NCBI GenBank assembly: GCA_023426245.1 | Contig: JAFABB010000040.1 | Coordinates: forward strand, 248,001 to 312,000 | Source: Bacillota bacterium | GTDB lineage: Bacteria > Bacillota > UBA4882 > UBA8346 | Direction of reading: 5' to 3' | DNA: 64,000 nucleotides | Shown: one piece after another, positions 45,574 to 52,317 of the stretch | Numbering within the stretch: position 1 is the first letter of the stretch | Layout: the number at the start of each line of letters is the position of its first letter | Program-made: the position numbers and the translations under genes | The notes under the pieces: model-generated | What the model was told of the DNA's origin: nothing | What the model saw: only the letters and a program-made list of their open reading frames with translations | Databases searched by the model: none

Positions 45574-45805
45574 GATTTTTTGAATCAACGTTACGAGTTA
45601 CCAATGGATGAACTGAAGAGAATTTAAATATCGAACTCGGAACTATTCCCCCCATTTCTCATATCGATTAATTATAGTATAATAAAAATAGTTGAAATTT
45701 TTGGCAATATGAAACCAGGGCACAAAGACGCGTTAATGTGTCGATGGTTTCGTGTGCTAATTTTTTGAATAATAATATTTCGTACTATATTTTATGTTTA
45801 TTATA

Positions 45806-45820
45806 TAGTTAAAATAACTA
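45806..45820 (+). promoter_or_regulatory. palindromic operator before the second Xre gene
   Basis: TAGTTA-AAA-TAACTA, a perfect inverted repeat 24 bases before the start codon. It is at the same place as the operator of the first Xre gene, but has another sequence, so the regulators probably have different specificity. Confidence 0.55.
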
Positions 45821-45843
45821 AAAGTCAAGAGGTTATAGTTAAT

Positions 45844-46347
45844 ATGACTAAAGAAAGTTTAAATTCACGAATTCGTTTTATACGAGATTATCTTAAACGA
45901 AACCAAATTGACTTTAGTGCAGAAATTGGTATGAGTCAATCGGAGTATTCCAAAATTGAATTGGGTAAAGTGAAGCCTTCTAGAACTGTTCTTTATGCTA
46001 TGATGGCTCAATTTGCGATTAATCCGGATTGGATTACAACCGGAGAAGGAGGAATGTTCCTTTCCGCCGAGGAATATCTTAATAACGGAATAAGGCTACT
46101 CGGCAAAGAAAAGATTGCTCAACAATTGATAAAGCTTTGCAATGATCCCCAATTCTTAGAATTGCAAGAGATGATGGCAGTTGGAAATGGTAAAGGCGAC
46201 CTTGATCCGAAGTTAGAGGCTTATTTACAATATATTATCAAAAAGTGGCGTCAGGGGGATCAAGCCGTTCAGAGTTGGTTATTGATACAGCTAAGCATAG
46301 CATTCCGGGAAGTTGTGGAGGAGAATAAGGAAAAAGGTTTAGAATAA
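45844..46347 (+). CDS. Xre-family HTH regulator (copy 2)
   Basis: A 167-residue relative of the regulator at 34585: HTH at about residues 8-58 (FIRDYLKRNQIDFSAEIGMSQSEYSKIE) then NPDWITTGEGGMFLSAEEYLNNGIRLLG and a helical tail. The recognition helix differs from copy 1. ATG 45844 has AAGAGG 12 bases upstream, a weak site. Its first 50 residues are repeated almost exactly in the truncated copy at 53992. Confidence 0.83.
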   Translation: MTKESLNSRIRFIRDYLKRNQIDFSAEIGMSQSEYSKIELGKVKPSRTVLYAMMAQFAINPDWITTGEGGMFLSAEEYLNNGIRLLGKEKIAQQLIKLCNDPQFLELQEMMAVGNGKGDLDPKLEAYLQYIIKKWRQGDQAVQSWLLIQLSIAFREVVEENKEKGLE

Positions 46348-46517
46348 ATTGGAAATTATACGGGATTACCACCAAAAAGCAGTTCAGCCTTTAAGAGCTC
46401 TTCACGGAGGATGAAGGTTTCTTCTTATATTCATTTATACCCCATATCCTAACATATGCCCCTCGGCGTTCAATATTCATTTGATCTATGGTAGGATATG
46501 GTGGCATAACGATTGGT

Positions 46518-46686
46518 GCGATGAGTGCGAAGGTCTGGGCGATGGCCACGGGGTACTGGGCGAAGAGAAAAACGGTTGAGGCGATAAGTGCGTACACCGG
46601 ATCGATAGCAGCGGTCCTCCTCCACGAAGAATCGCAGAAATTGGTTTTGGGAGAGGGAAAGAGCGTCGAAACGGGATTTTTTTAGA
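46518..46686. repeat. duplicated 169-base segment, left copy
   Basis: Nearly identical to 54136-54304. It holds a 65-codon frame (46488-46685) without ribosome site. In the right copy the same sequence is fused in frame to the start of an Xre gene. The flanks also resemble each other (GGATATGGTGG type sequences), so a larger segment was duplicated. Confidence 0.8.
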
Positions 46687-46765
46687 TGGAGAAGCAACGG
46701 ACCCAAGGGAAAGAAAGTCAAATAGTTTAAAGAAAGCTAAATTTGCTAAAATAACAAATTTACTA

Positions 46766-46795
46766 TTGACACCAGTTTTATCCATATGATAGTAT
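46766..46795 (+). promoter_or_regulatory. sigma-A type promoter of the first Y RNA
   Basis: Consensus TTGACA (46766-46771) with TAGTAT (46790-46795) 18 bases further; TATACT at 46793-46798 is an alternative -10. Initiation would fall at about 46802-46812, just before the closing stem of the RNA at 46818. GTATAC repeats at 46792-46805 might be a regulator site. Confidence 0.65.
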
Positions 46796-46817
46796 ACTGT
46801 ATACAAGATACAAATTT

Positions 46818-46945
46818 GAGTGAGGCGTCTGGAGCGTTACTTCGCCTGTCACGCGGAAGGTCGTGGGTTCGAATCCCATCAGGTTTTTTAAGCCTGTAGC
46901 TCAGTTGGTAGAGCATCATGTACGTTCCGAAATTTTTCCTCACTC
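46818..46945 (+). ncRNA. Y-RNA-like ncRNA 1 with permuted tRNA-Asp-like domain
   Basis: A 128-base RNA closed by GAGTGAGG (46818-46825) and CCTCACTC (46938-46945). An inner stem GGAGCG/CGTTCC follows. The apical part is a complete tRNA-like fold in permuted order: anticodon arm TTCGC-CTGTCAC-GCGGA (anticodon GTC at 46848-46850), T-arm GTGGG-TTCGAAT-CCCAT, then the 3' acceptor strand CAGGTTT, a 3-base loop, the 5' acceptor strand AAGCCTG, and the D-arm GCTC-AGTTGGTA-GAGC. The break lies between D-arm and anticodon arm. Bacterial Y RNAs bound by Rsr carry tRNA-like modules; the TROVE gene downstream supports this call. Confidence 0.85.
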
Positions 46946-46977
46946 TATTGATGATTAAATTTTGTTGGAGGTCCATT

Positions 46978-47124
46978 ATGACTGGCTGTTATCAAGATTT
47001 ATTAAAGCTTAAGCCAAATAAACTAACGGGGTGGAGTATCATTTCCCGCATTGCCGGTCAGATCATTTGCTGGTGTAGTTATCGTGCTATACATTTACCG
47101 ATATGTATTGCAAATAACAACTAG
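46978..47124 (+). CDS. possible 48-residue protein between Y RNA 1 and 2
   Basis: ATG 46978 has GGAGG 7 bases upstream and opens 48 codons (start MTGCYQDLLKLKPNK, one moderately hydrophobic stretch). It ends before a terminator. The sequence may belong to a transcript starting at the Y RNA 1 promoter. No family recognised, and chance is possible. Confidence 0.3.
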   Translation: MTGCYQDLLKLKPNKLTGWSIISRIAGQIICWCSYRAIHLPICIANNN

Positions 47125-47152
47125 GAAAGGCCGAAGCAATAACGGATATGAT

Positions 47153-47178
47153 AACCTCCTTAAAACGGGAGGTTTTTT
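47153..47178 (+). terminator. terminator between Y RNA 1 and Y RNA 2
   Basis: AACCTCC (47153-47159) pairs with GGAGGTT (47168-47174), followed by T. It separates the Y RNA 1 unit from Y RNA 2, which begins 16 bases later. Confidence 0.85.
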
Positions 47179-47193
47179 ATTTGTAAAAAAGAT

Positions 47194-47337
47194 TTACGAG
47201 GCGCTATGAAGGGTTACTTCGGCAGAGCGTTTGATTACGAATCAAAAGGGCGCAGGTCCGATTCCTGCTTTCCGCCTTGGTGGAAATAGCTCAGTATTGT
47301 CAGCAATGACATAACCTTTCATTCCTTTCCCTCGTAA
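47194..47337 (+). ncRNA. Y-RNA-like ncRNA 2 with permuted tRNA-Arg-like domain
   Basis: A 144-base RNA closed by TTACGAGG (47194-47201) and CCTCGTAA (47330-47337), with a second stem GAAGGGTTA/TAACCTTTC. Its tRNA-like domain has D-stem 3' half GAGC (47225-47228), anticodon stem TTTGA/TCAAA with loop TTACGAA (anticodon ACG), T-arm GCAGG-TCCGATT-CCTGC, 8-bp acceptor TTTCCGCC/GGTGGAAA closed by a 2-base loop, and D-stem 5' half GCTC (47289-47292). The break is inside the D-loop, unlike Y RNA 1. The shared GAGGCG and GTTACTTCG motifs are present. No clear own promoter is seen behind the terminator. Confidence 0.85.
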
Positions 47338-47354
47338 TATCTTTTGGGAATAAC

Positions 47355-47506
47355 TTTTGTGAGGCGCTAGAAGGGGTTACTTCGCTTTTGGAGCCGGTAC
47401 CGGATGGATGTGCAGGTTCAAATCCTGCCGTATTGCAGCCCAGCAATATGTGGCGGAAGTGGCAGACGCGCCGTAATAGTTCCTCTTCGCTCTCTTCCTC
47501 ACAAAA
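47355..47506 (+). ncRNA. Y-RNA-like ncRNA 3 with permuted tRNA-Leu-like domain
   Basis: A 152-base RNA closed by a perfect 10-bp stem TTTTGTGAGG/CCTCACAAAA (47355-47364, 47497-47506) and a second stem GAAGGGG/CCTCTTC. The apical part has a T-arm GCAGG-TTCAAAT-CCTGC, an 8-bp acceptor CGTATTGC/GCAATATG with a 6-base loop, and a D-arm half GGCGGAAGTGGCAGACGC typical of Leu tRNAs. CCGGTACCGG (47394-47403) forms a small hairpin where a long variable arm would lie. No anticodon arm is recognisable. It is 17 bases after Y RNA 2 and 42 bases before rsr. Confidence 0.83.
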
Positions 47507-47548
47507 TATATGAAAACAAATGGATAAATCTGTTAGGAGGTAACCAAG

Positions 47549-49036
47549 ATGTCAAGATTAACGCAACTGTTTTCCCTCCCGGTTTGTGACATAAAAAACC
47601 GTGATGGATATTTTGGCTTTCAAAGACCATTAGAAGAGCAATATTTACAAACTTTATTGACCAACACTTTGCGCAATACTTTTTACGCCGATAAAAATGA
47701 CCTGTTTCAAGAGGCTGAATTCATCCACGAGCAGATGTTGCAAAAGGATGCGGAGTTTGTTGCCAAGGCTTTGCCGTTTGCACGCCAAAAAGGATGTATG
47801 CGCTTACAGCCGGTATATGGTTTGGCGAAGTTGGCACAGACTCATAAGGAATTGTTTAAGGAAATTTTCTCCAAGGTCATTTTAATCCCTTCCGATTTAC
47901 AGGATTTTATGACCATTTTGGAAGGAAGCGGGCATGGACAAGGGGGCCGGGCCGTTAAAAATACGGTCGCCAAGTGGTTGAATCAGAACTTGTCGGAATA
48001 CTGGTCGATTAAGTATAACGGGAAAGGCCGCGGATTTTCCCTGGCCGACATCATTCAGACCACCCACCCGGTTCCGGGTTCGGAGCAAACCGGGAAGTTA
48101 TTCAAGTACTTGATTTCCGGAGAATGCGGTTTTCAAGACGGGAAGATTTATGCTTACGAGCAACTCAAAAAAGCCCAAACTTCGGTAGAACAAATTCGCT
48201 GGATCAAGGAAGGCCAGTTGCCGCATGAGGTGGTCACTGGGGTTTGCAATATGTCGCGCACGGGCGCGTCGGAATTGTGGAATGCCTTGGTTCCGGAAAT
48301 GCCGGTATTCGCCTTGATCCGTAATTTGAATGCATTGGACCGGGCTGGGGTGTTGGATACAAACCGTAGCTTGATTGAGAAAAAATTAACCGATGGGGAT
48401 ATTTTAAGGAAATCCAAGATCTTGCCGTTCCGGTTCTTAAATGCTTTCAATGCCACTCCAAAAGCTTGGGTTAAGGATGCCTTGCGGCAGGCGGTGGAGT
48501 TAACTTTTGCCAGCTTACCGGAGATCCCGGGAAAAACCGCGGTCTTTTTGGATAGTTCCGGTTCAATGAGTGGTGAATACTTACGGATCGGGTCGGTGTT
48601 CGCTTTGGCTTTATTTAAAAAGACTAAGGGGAATGGTGTTTTCTGGTTATTCGACACCGCTGTTCATGACCCGAAAGCCTCGTTGCATGATTCCATATTA
48701 ACCCAAGCGGAAAGGATTACCGCGCAGGGTGGAACCGATACCGGGGCTCCGGTCCGGGCTTTAAGAAACCGGGTGGATAATATCATTATCATTACGGATG
48801 AACAACAAAATTCCGGTAGTCCGTTCTACAAAGAACTGGTAAACTATAGGAAAAAGTACAATGCAAATGCCAGGGCATTTGTGATTGATTTGGCTCCTTA
48901 CCGGTCCGGAATGGTACCGCCGGCCGACGATTTAAGCCATTATATTTATGGTTGGTCCGACCAGGTATTGCAATATATATCGTTTGCAACCAATGGATAT
49001 GGATCAATGGTGGAAGCCATCAAAAAAACGATGTAG
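47549..49036 (+). CDS. rsr: TROVE-domain Ro60-like RNA-binding protein (Rsr)
   Basis: A 495-residue protein with an N-terminal HEAT-like TROVE ring (about residues 15-330) and a C-terminal von Willebrand A-like domain. The VWA metal site is intact: DSSGSMSG (D-x-S-x-S), then AQGGTDTG and ITDEQQ. The ring of Ro60 binds Y RNA outside and single-stranded 3' ends of misfolded RNA inside. In Deinococcus Rsr and Y RNA guide PNPase for rRNA maturation and decay. ATG 47549 follows AGGAGGT. Three Y-RNA-like genes directly upstream and rtcB downstream make an RNA-repair locus. Confidence 0.95.
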   Translation: MSRLTQLFSLPVCDIKNRDGYFGFQRPLEEQYLQTLLTNTLRNTFYADKNDLFQEAEFIHEQMLQKDAEFVAKALPFARQKGCMRLQPVYGLAKLAQTHKELFKEIFSKVILIPSDLQDFMTILEGSGHGQGGRAVKNTVAKWLNQNLSEYWSIKYNGKGRGFSLADIIQTTHPVPGSEQTGKLFKYLISGECGFQDGKIYAYEQLKKAQTSVEQIRWIKEGQLPHEVVTGVCNMSRTGASELWNALVPEMPVFALIRNLNALDRAGVLDTNRSLIEKKLTDGDILRKSKILPFRFLNAFNATPKAWVKDALRQAVELTFASLPEIPGKTAVFLDSSGSMSGEYLRIGSVFALALFKKTKGNGVFWLFDTAVHDPKASLHDSILTQAERITAQGGTDTGAPVRALRNRVDNIIIITDEQQNSGSPFYKELVNYRKKYNANARAFVIDLAPYRSGMVPPADDLSHYIYGWSDQVLQYISFATNGYGSMVEAIKKTM

Positions 49037-49041
49037 GTTCG

Positions 49042-49099
49042 GGGCTGTCCCAAAGTCCTTTCTTCCTGTTTTTAAAGTACTTTGTAGACAGTCTCGCCC
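49042..49099. repeat. degenerate palindromic element between rsr and the next gene
   Basis: GGGCTGTC...AAAGT at the left matches ACTTT...GACAG...GCCC at the right in reverse complement with mismatches. It looks like a worn copy of a small mobile palindrome. Confidence 0.4.
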
Positions 49100-49122
49100 T
49101 CACGATTCAAAAGGTGATCAAA

Positions 49123-50694
49123 ATGAATCTCTTTAAAAAGACAATCCCTTTATTCCCTTGGTCCGGAAAGGAACCGATTTACGAATTCATTCGCGATCAT
49201 ATTGATGTTTCCGGAAAATTACCTTCCGAGTGGGATGATTTACCCGACAGTAAAGAGTACTTTCAAGATCAGAAATTTCGTTGGGTTGGCGGAGCGATGG
49301 ATAGCCTAATGGGAGGCGATTCAAAGGATGGCAATCAAATCGCCCGCAGGCTTTATTGGTTGCTCCGCAAACAAGTATCGAAACCTTCCGATGGCAACCG
49401 GCGTGCCACTTACTTGTATGGAATGCGTAATGAAGTCATCGATTATATCGATCCGTTACTGGATATGATTCGCCGGGAATATTCTTTTAATGGACAGGCT
49501 TTTAAGCAGGAAGCAATTTGGCTTGCCACCAAGAGCGCGCACCGGAACCCCGTAAAACTGGGAATAGCATTATTGGGCATTTTTCAATGTGATGACCAGT
49601 TGGATTTGCTTTATACCCTTGGCAAACATGATGAATTCACCTTGTTTTCCGTGGTGGCAATTGAAAATGGAGTGGAAAATCACACTTCATGTTTGTTTGA
49701 ACTTGCCAAGCATATTGACGGCTGGGGCAAAATCAATCTTATTCAAAGATTGGAACCGGATTCTGAAGAAATCAAAGGCTGGCTATTAAGAAATGGTTGC
49801 CAGAACCGCATTATGAACGAATACCTCGCATACACATGCGCGGTGAAAGGTGATCTTGCTGAAGCACTGATCCAAGAAGAAATTGACCCGGATCTTTATA
49901 AAGGGGCCGGTGTGATTGTTGAGGCTTTGATCAATGGCGGACCGGCAGAAGATATGGATGACTACAACCAGTCCCAGCAGGTAATCGCAGATTTTTTACG
50001 CCATTCAAAGAGGGTAGCTTCAGATTTGGACGACTTTTTAGTCATTGCAAGCATCAAAGATTATTTGGAACAAGAACCGGAAAAGTGGGTTAAACGCCGG
50101 GAAGCGGGTTGGACCGAGCCGATCCGAACGGCAACATTGGCTAAGTGCATTGAAATCCTTGAGCGGGAGCTTTGGCCGGGACTGGTCTGGAACGATATTT
50201 CATCGCAAGATGGCTTCAGACATTATCGGGCAATCCAGGCCGGAAGAATTTTAAATCTGGATATTTGGCCGACACTTTTTGAACAGGTAAAGGCTGATCC
50301 ATTGAATGACGGATTGTATTACAATGTCATGCAGACCGATAACCCGAAGCGAATTGCACAAGTCGTTGAATTCGCTGAAAATAACCTACCTTTGGAGGAT
50401 ATTGCTTCCGGCCCGAAAGATGAAACAGCTTTTAGCCCCGAGTTTAAAGCCCATAACTGCCTGGATTACATCATTCAGGAACTGGATCAATATCAAGGAA
50501 TGGGGAACCGGTTGATTTCCGTCGCCTTATGGAGTCCCTCAATCCGTAACCGGAATATGGGGCTAAAGGTATTAAAGGCCTGGAAGCCAGAGTATTGGCC
50601 GGATGAAGCGAAAGCGATCTTAATCCGTCTTGAAACAATGGAACCTGATAAGGAAACAAAAAAAGAAGTAATCAAACTACTACGGAATAAGTAA
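49123..50694 (+). CDS. 523-residue helical-repeat protein of unknown function between rsr and rtcB
   Basis: Predicted almost all alpha-helical. The sequence MDSLMGGDSKDGNQIARRLYWLLRK, repeated AIWLATKSAHRNPVKLG and LLRNGCQNRIMNEYLAY type helices, and VKADPLNDGLYYNVM resemble HEAT/ARM-type repeats. No catalytic motif seen. ATG 49123 follows AAGGTGATC; the frame is open upstream into rsr but without a start signal. Located in the RNA-repair locus, so a scaffold or RNA/protein adaptor working with Rsr or RtcB is possible (inference). Confidence 0.65.
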   Translation: MNLFKKTIPLFPWSGKEPIYEFIRDHIDVSGKLPSEWDDLPDSKEYFQDQKFRWVGGAMDSLMGGDSKDGNQIARRLYWLLRKQVSKPSDGNRRATYLYGMRNEVIDYIDPLLDMIRREYSFNGQAFKQEAIWLATKSAHRNPVKLGIALLGIFQCDDQLDLLYTLGKHDEFTLFSVVAIENGVENHTSCLFELAKHIDGWGKINLIQRLEPDSEEIKGWLLRNGCQNRIMNEYLAYTCAVKGDLAEALIQEEIDPDLYKGAGVIVEALINGGPAEDMDDYNQSQQVIADFLRHSKRVASDLDDFLVIASIKDYLEQEPEKWVKRREAGWTEPIRTATLAKCIEILERELWPGLVWNDISSQDGFRHYRAIQAGRILNLDIWPTLFEQVKADPLNDGLYYNVMQTDNPKRIAQVVEFAENNLPLEDIASGPKDETAFSPEFKAHNCLDYIIQELDQYQGMGNRLISVALWSPSIRNRNMGLKVLKAWKPEYWPDEAKAILIRLETMEPDKETKKEVIKLLRNK

Positions 50695-50764
50695 AGTTGG
50701 ATAACTCTAATCTCAGGAGTACTCAATAGTTTAGATTGAGTTATATGGAAGCGAAGTGAAATTT

Positions 50765-50863
50765 ATGAGCTCAGTATTTCTATTACAACATTCGTATGAA
50801 ATAGTCAAAGATTACGAAGAAACCAAGGTTCTAGGAGTTTATTCAAAAAAGGAAAATGCTTAA
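50765..50863 (+). pseudogene. truncated small protein upstream of rtcB
   Basis: Begins MSSVFLLQHSYEI and ends after 32 codons. It resembles the start of a widespread family of 60-75-residue proteins beginning with LLQHSYE. A +1 shift near 50857 would allow continuation into LKDALVEVWS up to about 50893, so it is probably a recently broken copy. Confidence 0.45.
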
Positions 50864-50909
50864 AGACGCCCTGGTAGAGGTTTGGAGTTAATTTGTGAGG
50901 TTATCGTAT

Positions 50910-52094
50910 ATGAAAACAATTAAAGGAAGTTATAATGAAGCGCTCGTTTATACGGATAATATTGAGGAGAAAGCTTATAAACAAATCCAGGAATTATGCA
51001 ATCAGGAATTCGTTGAAGAAAGCCGCATTCGGATTATGCCCGATACACATGCCGGCGCCGGATGTACTATTGGAACAACCATGACGATTAAGGACAAAAT
51101 TGTTCCTAATCTTGTTGGAGTCGATATTGGCTGCGGAATGTTTGTATGCCGGCTCGGGAAAACCGAGGTTGACTTCAGGAAACTGGATCGGATTATCCGG
51201 CAAATGGTGCCCAGCGGGTTTGCGGTCCGGCAGTCGCCGCATGAATATAACCGTTATGTGGAACTTGATAATTTGAAAAGTAAACAGTATTTGGATTTAA
51301 ACCGGGCCAGGTTAAGCATTGGAACACTGGGAGGCGGCAATCACTTTATTGAAATGAATATTGACGATGAGGCTCAGCTATACTTGGTCGTTCATTCCGG
51401 TAGCCGCTACTTGGGCAAACAGATTGCAGAGTATTATCAAAATCAGGCCGGTGCTGGCATTGTCAAGTTAAATAATGAAAGAATCATTAAAGAATTAAAA
51501 GCCCAAGGTCGGCAAAAAGAGATCCAAGCTACCATTGAGAAACAGAAACAAAATATCAATCGCAGTTTAACTTATGTCGAAGGAAAAATGTTTCAAGCTT
51601 ATCTGGATGATATGCGCATTGCCCAAAAGTTCGCCGAGTTGAACCGGAAGGCGATCGCTAATGTGATCATTACTGAAATGGAGTTTTCTTTAATGGATAG
51701 CTTTACCACGATTCATAATTACATCGATCTTGATGAAATGATTCTCCGGAAAGGGGCGATCTCTGCTAAGAGAGGTGAAGTCGTAATCATTCCCATCAAT
51801 ATGAGAGATGGCAGTATTATTGCTACAGGGAAAGGGAATGCCGATTGGAATGATTCGGCGCCGCACGGGGCGGGACGTTTAATGAGCCGTAAGCAAGCTA
51901 AGAAGAGTATTTCGATGGAAGATTTCCAGAAATCAATGACGGGTATTTACACCACTTCAATTTCCAAGGATACACTGGATGAAGCTCCTTTTGCTTATAA
52001 ACCGATGGCTGAAATTATTGATAATATCCAAGACACGGTGGAGATTAAGAAAATAATCAAGCCAATTTATAACTTTAAAGCATCGGAGGAATGA
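50910..52094 (+). CDS. rtcB: RNA-splicing ligase RtcB
   Basis: Joins RNA 2',3'-cyclic phosphate or 3'-phosphate ends to 5'-OH ends using GTP and Mn2+. The 394-residue protein has the metal and guanylate sites: MPDTHAGAGCTIGTTMT, VGVDIGCGMFVCRL (Cys ligand), GTLGGGNHFIEM, VVHSGSR and the nucleotidyl histidine in SAPHGAGRLMSR. ATG 50910 agrees with the usual MIEIKG-type start; GTG 50895 is possible. It is the last gene of the rsr locus before a terminator. No rtcA is present. Confidence 0.96.
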   Translation: MKTIKGSYNEALVYTDNIEEKAYKQIQELCNQEFVEESRIRIMPDTHAGAGCTIGTTMTIKDKIVPNLVGVDIGCGMFVCRLGKTEVDFRKLDRIIRQMVPSGFAVRQSPHEYNRYVELDNLKSKQYLDLNRARLSIGTLGGGNHFIEMNIDDEAQLYLVVHSGSRYLGKQIAEYYQNQAGAGIVKLNNERIIKELKAQGRQKEIQATIEKQKQNINRSLTYVEGKMFQAYLDDMRIAQKFAELNRKAIANVIITEMEFSLMDSFTTIHNYIDLDEMILRKGAISAKRGEVVIIPINMRDGSIIATGKGNADWNDSAPHGAGRLMSRKQAKKSISMEDFQKSMTGIYTTSISKDTLDEAPFAYKPMAEIIDNIQDTVEIKKIIKPIYNFKASEE

Positions 52095-52147
52095 ATTTCT
52101 GAAAAATCTGTGATAGCTTGTATTTTTAGGAGTATGTATTTTATGTA

Positions 52148-52226
52148 GAGAAATTTTCAAGCTATTTGAGAACGAGGAGGTTTTTTTCAAGATATTTGTG
52201 AAGAGTTTCCAAAATATTTGAGAATT
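52148..52226. repeat. three imperfect TTTCAAR-TATTTGAGAA repeats after rtcB
   Basis: Three palindrome-like copies spaced by about 28 bases. They resemble TTCTCAAACTATTTGAGAA at 43466-43484. They lie between rtcB and its terminator. Confidence 0.5.
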
Positions 52227-52238
52227 TGAGACAAAAAA

Positions 52239-52262
52239 AGCCGATTTAGTTATCGGCTTTTC
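52239..52262 (+). terminator. intrinsic terminator of the rsr-rtcB unit
   Basis: AAGCCGAT (52239 onward) pairs with ATCGGCTT, followed by T. The stem also has A on the left, so it could serve the convergent spoIIP gene. Confidence 0.85.
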
Positions 52263-52317
52263 AACTTAAGATTATTAGTCTAACATTAAATTAATACGAA
52301 TAGACATTTGCATTTTT

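Noticed and set aside
46841..47470. Ordinary tRNA genes for Asp, Arg and Leu
   Set aside because: All arms are there in part, but the 3' half precedes the 5' half and each set is enclosed in a Y stem, so they are not standard tRNAs.
46818..47506. CRISPR array, because GAGGCG...GTTACTTCG recurs three times
   Set aside because: Spacing is irregular (about 370 and 160 bases), the repeats are short, and no cas genes are present; the Cas2-like small protein at 37 kb is far away.
46746..47589. Several open frames across the Y-RNA genes (for example 46746-46976 minus and 47404-47589 plus)
   Set aside because: They run through tRNA-like arms and closing stems, have no ribosome site, and the RNA structure explains the conservation better.
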